Source of the DNA: Arctopsyche grandis
Taxonomy: Eukaryota; Arthropoda; Insecta; Trichoptera; Hydropsychidae
DNA length: 64,000 nucleotides
Direction of reading: 5' to 3'
NCBI RefSeq assembly: GCF_051622035.1
Contig: NC_135364.1
Coordinates: 1,383,001-1,447,000, forward strand
Under the pieces are notes generated by a model that saw only the letters and a program-made list of their open reading frames with translations, searched no databases and was not told where the DNA came from. Positions 34,371-45,540 of this stretch are shown in pieces; the first letter of the stretch is position 1; every line of letters begins with the position of its first letter. The translations under genes and the position numbers were made by a program.

Positions 34371-35359
34371 GAATTGAGAGTGAAGAAAGTAACTTTTACC
34401 ACTGTTTAATTAAGAAAGCTGCATTTGGATAGATATCTGTCATTGCTTCGATCTTACACAAGATTCCATTGTAATTTTTAATGAGCTAGTTAATGACCAA
34501 ACTCCTCCAGCTTCAAGTGGGTGATATTATCTTACTTCAATTTTAGCTGACTACCAAATGTCGGCAAAATACCAAAGCGATTTAAAGAGTGGTTCAAAAT
34601 CAGATCATACTTTTTTGACTTACTAAAATTTTAACTAACAAATTGAAGCAAATCTGTTGGAATACAAGTAAGCTACGGCAGAAAAATTGTCAGACTTGTG
34701 TTTGTCGATTTATCTGCAAACAATGAAACAAATCTAAGTAAATGACTACCTTATAGCAAATTTAACCAAGAGAGCCTTGATTGAATTGTACTTGGAAAAC
34801 AAAAAAAAAATTGCTGAAGTTGCTGATAATTGCTGATAAACTATTACGATATATGGATTGCTAGATACTAACAAATCTTTACGTGGTTGGCCACCTTTAT
34901 CACTATAGTGGTGGGGGTGAGAGGTCTCCTTTGAGCAAACTTCTCTCAATTAGCAGATAAAAAAGTAGAGGAGGGGATGCGGAAAAACTTGGGAATGGGG
35001 TTTCAAAAATTACACTCAAGAATTCGGAAGCCATAAATTATAACGCTTGAAAGTTAGCCGTGGTCCGGATAATATTATCTGAATACAAGGGGATTTCGGG
35101 GCTTATATTTTAAACTCGTGTAAGAGGGATGCGATGTTGCGAGATCTGATATTTGAACCGCATAAACTGCGTGATTAGGTTAGATTCCGGCTCAATTGAA
35201 AAACTTTCCCTCGGTTGAAATTTAAAGTTGCTAACTAACTTCTACATTAGCTTATAATTTCCATACGTTGACTTACTATGATTTTAATTGAACCCTTTTG
35301 CTTAAAATATGTAAAATTGATTATTGACATGTTAATTCGCAACCTTTAAATTTTTTTTT
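34371..35359. other. AT-rich sequence without a gene
   Basis: Unique-looking sequence; one 67-codon open frame (34746-34949, minus) without features. Nothing else recognised. Confidence 0.4.
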
Positions 35360-35650
35360 TTTTACATATATATAATATACCTCAATGAGACTTCCTGAAA
35401 TTAATTAATTACAAACAATGCAGCATTTTTCTTACATAAATTACTGTATTTAGAGAGGCTGAAGAACTCGAAAATAACAATTAATTAATTAGTTAATCCA
35501 TTGAGACATCTATGGATTTTTCGACTTGAACATAATTTTTTACAAATTGTACATAAATAATACAGAACATTTGTGACAGCAGGTAGGATTATTTTTTTGC
35601 CAATCTCAAGGAACCGTTACGACAATGAACAGATAAAATTGACAAACTCT
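35360..35650 (-). mobile_element. tRNA-SINE copy lacking its head
   Basis: Minus-strand copy sharing with 62985-63350 the blocks GACTTCCTG, AATTACAAACAATGCAGCAT, AATTAATTAATT, CCATTGAGACATCT and GATTATTTTTTTGCCAATCT. The tRNA-like 5' head is missing. Where it should follow (right side), the sequence passes straight into a minisatellite at about 35650. Confidence 0.75.
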
Positions 35651-36010
35651 GTTATCGGTATCTGGAACAGAAACAGTAATCGAGATCCGGAGCTGAAACA
35701 GTAATCGGGATAAGGAATTTAAACAGTAATCGGGATCTGGAACTGAAACAGTAATCGGGATCCGGAATTAAAAAAAGCATTCGGATCTGGAACTGAAATA
35801 GTAATTGGTATCTGGAACACAAACAGTTATCGGGTCCGGAACTGAAACAGGAATCGAGATCCGAAACTGAAACAAATCGGGATCCGGAACTGAAACAGTT
35901 ATGGGGATCAGGAACTGAAACAGTAATCGGGATCCGGAATTGAAAATAGCTGGAAATGATAAAAGAATCCGGAAATGATAATATAACTGAAAAAGTAATC
36001 TGGAAACAGA
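35650..36010 (+). repeat. Minisatellite, unit about 25-30 bp
   Basis: About a dozen imperfect copies of a unit like GAACTGAAACAGTAATCGGG followed by ATCCG, varying in length between copies. Copies near 35700-35760 and 35925-35945 are the most uniform; those at 35775-35880 are more diverged. The 102-codon open frame over it (minus) is a repeat artefact. A few units of similar wording occur at 8398-8490. Confidence 0.9.
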
Positions 36011-36119
36011 ATCGAAATTGAAAGCGGAATTGATATCGTCGTCATACAAACTTTGATTTGTTTTCGATGCTACCAATCAACATTACATATTTACTTACAT
36101 ATGTATGTACATACATAAA

Positions 36120-36143
36120 GTCTCTTTCGAAATTATATATTAG
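36120..36143 (-). mobile_element. Isolated Helitron-like terminal module
   Basis: GTCTCTTTCGAAATTATATA followed by TTAGA: this is the shared terminal module found at the 5' ends of family A (16444, 37067, 42257) and at 55815. The matching remainder of an element (minus-strand ATGTATGTACATAC) runs left to about 36090. No 3' end was found nearby. Confidence 0.5.
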
Positions 36144-37066
36144 ATGTAAATGATTTTACAAAACAGCTTTCCTACATTTTGAATATGCAATTAGATAATA
36201 ATAAAAAATAAAGCTTTAAGGCGATTGCTTTGAAGATGAAACTAATTCTTGATTGGTTTCTGAAATTGCTGCGAATACAATACAATTGGGATTTCAATTA
36301 ATTTAAAAATAAACAATTCAGCCTTGCGAAATATGTAGTTACCCGCAAATAAGCCGATCCCAGCATTCGTATTCAACGATCAAAAAGAGAACATAATGAA
36401 CAATATTGAATTACAACCTCGCATACATATTACATATGTAATATACGTGCGCGTGTGTATTACATACATACATACTACATATGCACATATATTAAACGCA
36501 AGTGTGGGTGTTTCGTTTTTACTCTTTTTCCCCGTCGTTTTCGATAAAAGTGAAAAACAAAAGAGATCGGACGCATAAAGAAGGCGACTGTTTATAAAAT
36601 AAATTATATTGGTTTTGGCGCTACCGTCCCTTTTCCACTCGCGGGGCTTTTGCGTACGGGACGGAAAACCCGGAAAATTTTTTCCCTCGACCGTTGTGTA
36701 TGAGCGACGCGTATAATACGGGGACGACCTAATCTAATAAAACACAATATTTGCTTTCAAATTGTGCGAAAAACACGCGGAAACTCCTCTCCCTTGCTTC
36801 CCTTTGGTCCGTGACGTCACAAAGGCGAACGTCTCGTTTCGTTATTGTGCTGCTTCGGGTGCGTTTTTGAACGTTAATTGAACGCTTTTGTTATTGTATA
36901 ATATATTGAAATTTTTCCCCGTATGCTTTGTGGCACAATAGCCTTTTGATTTCGACTCGACTCGCCGCCATTTTGTGTTAAAAACATTGTGTTTGCTCAA
37001 TTTTTTCGCCATCAATTCGGTATTTCGTATTGCGGCAGGAAACAACAAACTAAATACTAGAATGTA
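36144..37066. other. Sequence without a gene; GC-rich patch with CRE-like site
   Basis: 36600-37030 is rich in G+C and CpG. GTGACGTCAC (36811-36820) is a full palindromic CREB/ATF-type site. The open frames here (36396-36578, + and 36842-37135, minus) show no family features. It may be a regulatory element within the intron; this is inference. Confidence 0.35.
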
Positions 37067-37279
37067 TCTAATATATAATTTCGAAAGAGACTTTGTATGT
37101 TTGTAAGTATTTTTGGTTGGGAACTTCAAAAACAAAACAAAGTTTCTATGACGATGATTCGATATTTTTTTTGATTCAAATAAATTTAATAAAAAAACAA
37201 ATGAATATTTACTATTAGATTCACCGTGTTTAAGCTGTTTATATTACAAATACTGAGCGAAGCCGGGTAAAACAACTAA
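37067..37279 (+). mobile_element. Short Helitron-like element (family A)
   Basis: It starts TCTAATATATAATTTCGAAA, ends ACTGAGCGAAGCCGGGTAAA then ACAACTAA (CTRR form CTAA), and is collinear with 42257-43078 at both ends. 213 bp, no coding capacity. Confidence 0.75.
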
Positions 37280-40200
37280 ATTCTCTTCATATTTAAACAA
37301 ATTTTGATAAAAATCCATCCGTTATTTAAAAATTTGCCATTCATTTTTATATTTTACCTAAAATCTTGCAGAAAATCATCTTTGAATCATTAAATTTAAT
37401 ACAATTTTCTATTTTTCATATTCAAAATAGGAGCAAAAAACTTAAATAGAAAATATTTTCACAATTATATAGAAATTATACGAAAACTCAGCTTCTTAAA
37501 TACTTATGTAAATAGTGAACAAGTAACATTTATAATAGTATTAGTACATACATATTACCAATGTATTATTGTACATATGTATACATATTATATATAACAC
37601 TATCAACCTGTAGGGGGAGATATACATTCTTGGGTTTAATGAAAAAATAACGTAATATTTCGCAAGTGCGCCAAATTTCCGTGAAACCATAATCCCGAGG
37701 AAACTTTCAATATCACATTACCCGAAAATATGTTATTCTACTCCGCAAATGATCACTATTATCATTTCCGACATGTGGTTGTTTTTCCTCGCGCTCTACC
37801 ACCGTATTATTTTCCGATCCTTTGCCCTTTGTTTTCCCTTAGCAGGCGGCGCATATTTTACTCGCAAAAATATGCCGATCTTCAGACTTTCGATCGTCCT
37901 GAAAAACAAAAAAAAAATAAAACGCACCTAAGTACATATAGAGGAAAGCATCATCAATTTTCGGACGAGGCCTCCGATCGTTCAAGTATGAAAAATCGTT
38001 TAACGCGCGGAAAAATCTGCGATATTTCCAATATTAATATGTTTATATCGAAGGATTTTCGCCCACATCATCATTCGCCCCCCCCACCTCTTTCCTACCC
38101 TTCTTTCTACGATCGCGAATGAAATGTCGCTTAGGCGGAAAAGCGTGAGCGATTTTCCACGGGTGACTTTTCCTGAAAAGCGATCGGACAAATCCGCGGA
38201 CTTGGTCTCGGAAAGGATTGGTCTCCGGAAAAGGAAGTGACCCGTTCACTTAGAGCGCATTTTCCGTTTCCTTTGTAGTTTTTAGCAGAAGCTGTCCTTG
38301 TAATAGACGGTCATGGAAACTCGATATTTTAGTTTTCCCTCGTACTGCTGGTACTAATCGCTCTATGCAAACTGGAGATCGTACAAATATTTGTCAAGCT
38401 TTGTCAATACTATATTCTGGAATCCAAGATTTACATATTATATACATACATATCATATAATACATAATAAAATATTTAATATATAATCTACCATATGTTT
38501 GCATACACACTACAGAATCAGAACTTTGTTGGAAAAAAATAGTTATTTGCAATAGAAGGAAAATTATGACATACTGATAAAAAGAAAGGTTAAAAAAAAT
38601 CGGTTTGAAATTCATAATAGAAGCTTTTTTACCAATCCAGAATAATAATTTTATGATGTATTTATCGTAGTTTCAATACTTAATACATAATATTTTATTA
38701 TTTATTATCCATAGATTAAGTAAAAATGAAAAGTTTTTTAACATGGAGAAAGTGCTTTTGTCAACGATTCGTCCGTAATTGCTTTCGCAAAAGCAAAGAT
38801 AAAAATTTAATGACTTAAAAGCTTTTTATACTCATCGTATTATTTTCTATAAAACGAATTGTAAAGTAACGATGTAAATAAATAAGCAGATCATACAATA
38901 ATGTACTCCCTCTTTAATTAAATTTTCAACAATTCAAGTTTTCCTTTGTAAAATAGTAATAAGATTGATAAATGAAACAATAGAAAATATAAAATCGTAA
39001 GAAAAACATTGAATACGAACTGTATTTATTTAATTCCACATTGCTTTAAGTGAAAATTTTATTTAATTTATTATACAATAACAATCTTCCGATTTTGCGC
39101 ATAAATTTTGATTTAAACTTTAATTAATTTGAGCCCCATATGTTCTTGCAAAATATTTACCTGAAAAAATATTCAAAATTAGATTGAAATTAGTGTTAAC
39201 TTTTTAGTTGACAAGTGACAAATTTAATTTTTAATCATACACATTTTCCCTCAACTTTCACGTTCGAGGAAAATTCCCTGTCAGCAATTTTTCCATAAGC
39301 GTCATTGTCCAAGTTGGAATTTTCCGACGCCTTTGTGTTGTTTGTAGAAGAAAAATCAAGTTTTCCCACAATCTGACCGGAGAACGAGCATAAATTGTGT
39401 CGCTTTTCGCTTATCGGCCCCCACTTTCAGCCCTGCCTGTGCTCCTCGCGAATTAATTGAAATGCGGAGAACGTAAAATATAAGCTAATTTAGGGGATGC
39501 CGATTTTATTGTCGCGAAAATACGACCGAATCCAGCGGGGGAGGGGTAGGTGGTGTTTTAATTTCGCGCCAATAACGTCGCGTCCCGCAAGCCACTCGAT
39601 AAATAATTAATTCGTAAATAGTTATTTATTGAGACCGGATCGAAATCGAGATCCGACAAACGAATCGAGATTTGCATATTGATGGGAGCGATTCGTCCCC
39701 GGAAAATTAGCATCGATAGTCGTTTTCAAACAAGGAGATTTGAACAAGTCGCATGAAAATGAATGGCCCAATATTTTCATGCACAGCAAAAAGACGAGTC
39801 GAAAATTAATATTTTTACATTACGTATTGGATGTATCAACAGATTAAAGCTTTTGATTAAGAGACAATTTTACCGCTTTAACTAATATAAAAAATGTGTA
39901 ATTTGCCAAGAAGGTGCCAACAGATATTTTTAGGATTTATAAAATATATATAATTTAAAAAGTCATATTTAAATATAAAGTGAATAATAAAAGAAAATTT
40001 AATTTAAACAATATATGAATGTTTCAGATTTCAATCATAATTATAATCCCGGCCTAAATAACAGTCTTAGTGGAATATATTGTAATGATGTTATGCAGTG
40101 ATGATTAAGATTTCAATCAGAATTATGATGCCGGCTTAAATAAATGTAATTAAATATATTACTTAAAGCCTTGGGTCACTTTAAGTAATATATTTACGTA

Positions 40201-41533
40201 TAAACTGATATAAATTTTATTTGAATTTCCATCGTTGACCAAACCCCGCAAAATGGCAAAACGATCGAAAGACTGTATCAATTGTGAAGTGAAGGTAATA
40301 AAGAGCCTTGTAACCTTAAACACATAAATCTATTGCAGTTCCTATGTTATTTAAAAATGGGCAAAAAATGAAAGGGCTATTTTTCTTCAATACACAGTCA
40401 ATTAATTTTATAAAATAAAAAAATAATGAACAGCCAAAACATTTTTATTTTATAAAATAGGAAAAAGTCAAGCATTTGATACATTTCATATAAAAAAATT
40501 AATATATGAAAAATGAATTGAAATAAACAACTTTTATGCAATGTTGAAGTAAACTTACAAAGAATGTTTTATATATTGAATATGACTTCATTCAAATTTG
40601 TATTATTACATTACATCTTATACTAACGAAAATGATTTTTAAATACGAAAGATAAATTATGATACGACAAAACAATTGCATTATATCAAAGTTTTCAATG
40701 AATCATCAGTCTTTCAATGAATTTTATTTGATAACATTTTGTATGATAATTTTCACACGGAAACACCTCTACATTCTGTATATTATTAGCATTCCGAACG
40801 CACAAAAAGAGAGAATTGAAACAGATAAAATTGAAGGTTGATAGTTTTCCGATATGAAACTGTTTGAAAGTAGAACAACATAAATTTGTCGGTGATCACT
40901 ACCATATGAAGAATTCACAACGTTTAAATGGTTTTCCAATTTTCCCCAAATTTAAACACCTATACATACGTACATATGTATACAAGGCGCTTAAAACTAC
41001 CGATTGTTTATTGCAATTTTGCGATGTCATAAAGCTTTTGAGAGGGTTTTTTCACGTTAAAATCAATCCAACGGTATTATTGGACTTTTTCAGTCAATTT
41101 TCAAAATTGATATCATCGCAACGAGAGGATTGTATCGGATCAAATTGACTGACCTATTAATTGTCACACGAAACAATTCGAATCGTATGAGCATATGGGA
41201 TTTTCAATTTGTTGAAATATCAACTAAATAATAACTTCGACGATTTGGTGTCTTCGGAATTTCCTTTCGAGAGATTGGCGTCAACCTTGATAGGTTTAAA
41301 TTTGGACGCACCCGTTTCGAAACGTATCGAATTTCACTCCAAAGTGTTTGTTGTTTTATATTGTATTTGTATATTTAGGGATAAATTTTCCTGAAAAGTC
41401 GATACTCACATTTCATAAATTATTATTGGATACTTCATTGAACTAAACGAAGAGAAATTCCAATTAAAATTTAACAAAACCACATTTGGTTCGACTCGTC
41501 GATGCTATTTTATGAAATTATTATATAAACACA
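37280..41533. other. Long stretch without a recognised gene
   Basis: Two GC- and CpG-richer islands (37680-38300 with a C8 tract at 38078-38085, and 39280-39760) are separated by AT-rich sequence. Open frames (37730-38122, +, 130 codons and overlapping ones; 40864-41148, +, 94 codons) have no recognisable motifs and conflict with each other on both strands. Both islands are rich in TTTTCC/GGAAAA words. I see no TE ends here. Confidence 0.4.
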
Positions 41534-42256
41534 CTAGTATTGTGCCCGTTGATTTCAACGAATGGTTTCGGAAAGGAATTGATACACAAATTAAAATAAA
41601 GTTATATTATGTTGAAGACACGCGTCGTACAATTTCGGCTAGTCAGTGCTTGGGTGTGCCACAAAACAATGGTGCTATTTATTAAATTAGATTTTTATTA
41701 TCTCTACTGGTTAGTCGTTTTATTGTTAATATTAATTACACATCATGTGACAATGAAGGAGTCATACATGGTGGTGTCATACAAGTGACAAATTGGTGAT
41801 ATTTGAATATAATGGTAGAGGGTTGTCCTCAGCCCTTAACTCGCGCATTGCACGCTCACCCATCCAACTTGTTCACCCGTTCGAAATGATGAATGAATGT
41901 GTGTGTGTCTTTGTGAATGTATGTATGTATGTGCTTACGATTCTGCGCAGCGCATCTGACACTGGCGTCAACGCTCGTTTCAACGCTCAAAATTCAAATT
42001 CTCAATATCAGGAGCACATTACAGACGCTCCGAACACCCCCCACTTCCCAGCGTGTCCTCGGTACAATTGGTCATCACTCCACATCCCTAAAGCGGGAAC
42101 GTCACTCTGATTGGCTGTGCGCCTTGTGCGCTTGTATTTATTTTATTAAATATCTCTAAGCACAACACATACTCCTGGTATTCAAAAATTTTTTTAAATC
42201 CCCATACTTGTCCACGCATACGTACCCCACAAACATACATCGCGTCCGTTTTTATA
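41534..42256 (-). mobile_element. Helitron-like element (family B)
   Basis: On the minus strand it starts near AAAAACGGACGCGATGTATG (42252-42233) and ends with the hairpin CGTTGAAATCAACG, GGCACAATA, then CTAG and T (end 41534). It is collinear with 19308-19789 over most of its length. It includes a TGTGTGTCTTTGTGAATGTA microsatellite-like block. Open frames inside (41793-42159, +) are antisense by-products. It lies head to head with a family A element that begins at 42257. Confidence 0.75.
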
Positions 42257-43078
42257 GCTAATATATAATTTCGAAAAAGACTTTGTAACTATGTAAGGTT
42301 TGGGTGGGAGCATCGAAAACAAATCAAAGTTTCTATATCGATATCGTTGGATATTATTTTTTTCGATTCGAATAAATTTAATCTTTGAAGGACGGAGCGT
42401 CGAGATCAAACTCGTGTCTCGAACCGGGGTTGAGTAAGACCCCAGTATTTTTTAATCAAAATACAGCTTTTCTCAATACAAATAGGTTCAATATATGTAT
42501 ATTTTATTAATCATTTTATACATCAACATAAAAAAAGTTTTAGTCGTATAGCATGTTTTTGACTATTTTTGTATTAAAAAATAACGACAAGCATCAACAT
42601 GCAAAGGCGCATAGGTAAGGCCAACAGGCGACTGAAAGACTAAATAGCCACGCGCCAAAAGAGACGAAAACAATAGTTTACGAAAATAAAGCTGTCTCTT
42701 TCTCTCGCATTGATTCATCGATCAACAAGAATATGCAAGCGAACAGTCAAAAACATGACATATCGCTACCGCCTTTAAATCATACTTTGGAACGTAGAAA
42801 TGTATACATGTATTTTTTTAAGATGTACCCCTTTTCTAAATCACACCAAATCTATTAAAATAAATTTCTTGTAGTTCATTCTAGAAATACAATATAGGGT
42901 GTATAGCTTTGAAGACCACATAGTTATTACTAAAAACGTAAAAATTGGGGCACTTGCATACCCCACTTTGGTGAGGGAGAATTGTTAATAAATAAACAAA
43001 TGAATGTTTATTATTATATTAGCCATGTTTAAGCTGTTTATATTACAAAGACCGAGTGAAGCCGGGTAAAACCACTAG
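42257..43078 (+). mobile_element. Helitron-like element (family A), longer copy
   Basis: It starts GCTAATATATAATTTCGAAA (TC mutated to GC) and ends ACCGAGTGAAGCCGGGTAAA, then CCACTAG and T (end 43078). Compared with 37067-37279 it carries an extra interior of about 600 bp (about 42380-42985) with no recognised coding content. Whether this is ancestral element sequence or a later insertion is not clear. Confidence 0.7.
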
Positions 43079-44194
43079 TATATTGTATTATAAACTGATT
43101 CCAATAGAATAACATTAAATACATTAAAAATAAATCAAACATTGTGAACTAAATATACATTACGTTGAAAATCACTATACATTTGATATTACATCATCAA
43201 CTATTTAAATGACACCTTTTTAATGTATAAATTTATACACCAATTCCAGAATTTCCATTTTTACCAAAGTTTAAATATTTCCCTGTTTTACAAGTTTTAA
43301 CTTATGCAATGAAATTTTCACAATCTTGCTTTGTTTATGTTGAATTTAATCAACCAATGGATGGCATTATTGAAAAATAAAATTACTTATTCATATTTCG
43401 TAGTGTTGAATCCGTTGCATTTTCAGAAAGTGGCTCATCTAGTGGTTTGCTCAACTGGGTCGCATCTGTTTGAAATTTAAAAGGCATTCGAATCAATAAA
43501 TATGGGATGCCGGCAGAATTGAGGGGCAACAATTGAGAAAACACAAACTCAGCCAATATTGCGCAGAAGGTGCACTTTCCTCGGCGAGTGATTCCGATAG
43601 ATTCGCCTCGAGGATTTATTTCTAGATGGCGGAGGATGGGGTAAAAATGGTTGAGTTTATTTATGTTTTTGGTGGGTCGCCGTCGTGCGGAATATTAAAC
43701 GGAATCTGCTGCCAAAGTCAAACGGGAAAACTGCTTTGATTTCATCTCACCGTCGACTTTTTGCCGCTGGGTTTTCATCTCGGTGTTTCGCGTTGATTGG
43801 CAGCGGGAAAATCCTCGAGACGAAAGCTCTCTAAGCTTTCGAAAGCCCACATACTGCTATGGTCGTAAATCAAAGTGAAGGGTACACTTTCTACATGCCC
43901 CCCCCCCCTCTCCCTCCCCCATTCGTCTCACCTTCGCCCCTAAATATACTTGTTTAACGCAATCGACCATAATTTACAATATGCAAATAGAAAATATGTG
44001 GAAAGCGTGGAAAGCTCCGTATACACAGGTGTTCGTTTGCGAACGGTTGGCCAAGGATGCCAGCCGTACGAGGGTCGACTAATTTCGCATGAGGAAAATT
44101 TTGCAAATATGTTTTAACTGTCATATTATTTTAATTTTGAACGCATTGAAATATTTATATGATAGGTTCAAACGAATTTTTCTATTTAAGATAC
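43079..44194. other. Sequence without a gene; GC-richer island with poly-C tract
   Basis: 43420-44100 is GC-richer unique sequence with a C11 tract (43898-43908) followed by CTCTCCCTCCCCC. No open frame of note. Possibly regulatory or simply unique intron; undecided. Confidence 0.4.
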
Positions 44195-44258
44195 ATATGT
44201 ATTTAATTTTTGATTTTTAAATGCTTTTCAAAATACATCTTATATCTATTTTAATTTT
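44195..44258 (-). mobile_element. Minute Jockey-like LINE tail fragment
   Basis: TTTGATTTTTAAATGCTTTT followed by CAAAATACATCTTATATCTA matches the tail family at 45055 and 22877, with the intervening part deleted. Confidence 0.55.
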
Positions 44259-44274
44259 TTGTGCTCAATTGTAA

Positions 44275-44690
44275 TTGTATTTGTAGCATATTTTGACTGA
44301 TTCGAACTCAGAATCGATCACTGATCACGTTTTCACGTGTGTCTGTGGGTCTGTGTGAGTGTCTATATGTGTGTCTGCACGTCAGTGTATTTTGGGGATT
44401 TTTTACACACCGTTCGTCCTATCGAACTGAAACTTATGTAGTATCGGTTACTGAAATTATTATACAACGTAATTTTTTTTCAAATTTTCAAGTTGACCGG
44501 AAACGGTACCTCCGTGTTCTCTTTTTTACTAGCCTCTTTTCAGCTTGCTTTCGATTTTTTCGTTTGACAATATTTCTTATCCACACTATTTTGTTTCGAT
44601 GAATAATTACTAGACGGTACAAACTATTTGTAAAAAACGAATTAATGAATCAAAGTGATGTTTTTTACTTTATTTGATTACATTAAGCAT
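44275..44690 (-). mobile_element. Deleted copy of the composite CTTCCGG repeat
   Basis: Inverse of the right end of 2290-7600. Shared blocks are CGAACTCAGAATCGAT, GATCACGTTTT, the GTGTCTGTG microsatellite, TTGGGGATTTTTTACAC, TCGAACTGAAACTTA and TTGACCGGAAACGGTACC (the CTTCCGG-type motif in reverse). It then jumps to the outer left end near TAATTACTAGACGGTACA. The tandem array is absent. The 87-codon open frame in it is not a gene. Confidence 0.7.
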
Positions 44691-44769
44691 TAAAGAATGT
44701 CAAAAGTATGTTAGATTAATTGAAATGGTTGGATATTATAAATAGTCTTAAAATAAGCATTTTAAAATT

Positions 44770-45540
44770 TGCATATAAACTAGATAAGAATATATTACCT
44801 AAATGTATAGAGTATATGAATAGAAATACAAATGTATAATCAAAAATCTAGAAATACGAATAATTTAATTATAGGTAGAGCTAAGAAAGCAAGAACTGCA
44901 GGAGGTGTTTCCCACAGAGGTGTTAAAATCTATAATGCCCTTCCTGAAAGCATTAGAGGTGCTAATAACATTGGTGCTTTCTTGAAGGGTATTAATATGG
45001 ATACCTCTGTGGAAGATCATGTAATTATATAAGTTTAATAAAATGCAATGTTTGATTTTTTGATTTTTAAATACTTTTTATTATCACTAAATTACACATG
45101 TTCACAATACATCTTATATCTATTTTAATAGCTACGGATCTACTAATCATTTTCTATTTTACAATTTTATTTAAATTTTGTTAGTAATAATAGCATTATA
45201 TTATTCTAATGTTAATGTAAAGCATAATAAGAAAAATAAATTAAAAATCTACATATTTACAATTATTATAAATGCTCATAATACATCTAATGCATAATAT
45301 TAATTAAAGACTCTCTTAAGTCGATGACCTAAAGCAGATTGTGTTTAGGTAATCTGTGTTTATACCTGAAGGGTATAGACATTTTAAATGCAATATTTGG
45401 CATTATGTATATACTATTATGTTATGGTTACTAATTAAAGTTTTGTTAATTATGTTATATTACAATTGTTACTTTTGTTATTTGTTACATATTCAATTAG
45501 CAATTTGCTACTAAATAAATACTACATAAATAAAAGAAAA
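44770..45540 (+). pseudogene. LINE ORF2 C-terminus and 3' tail, split by a later insertion
   Basis: 44832-45032 encodes NTNNLIIGRAKKARTAGG, HRGVKIYNALPESIRGANNI and FLKGIN, the usual C-terminal end of a Jockey/CR1-group reverse transcriptase. About 20 codons of further similarity lie upstream (LPKCIEYMNRNTN, 44800-44835) in another frame, so one indel is present. No RT core remains. The 3' untranslated part is interrupted at 45055-45385 by another LINE tail and resumes to about 45540, ending CTAAATAAATACTACATAAA. It is a non-functional fragment. Confidence 0.7.
45055..45385 (-). mobile_element. Jockey-like LINE 3' end inserted in an older LINE
   Basis: It sits between 14-bp direct repeats AAATGCAATGTTTG (45041-45054) and AAATGCAATATTTG (45386-45399), which match at 13 of 14 positions. 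It matches 1555-1830 closely, including GTCGATGACCTAAAGCAGAT, GGTAATCTGTGT and GGGTATAGACATTT. The short C-terminal coding part and the tail are present; everything upstream is truncated. Confidence 0.9.

Noticed and set aside
37730..38249. Overlapping open frames on both strands
   Set aside because: Several mutually incompatible frames in a GC-rich island; none has recognisable motifs.
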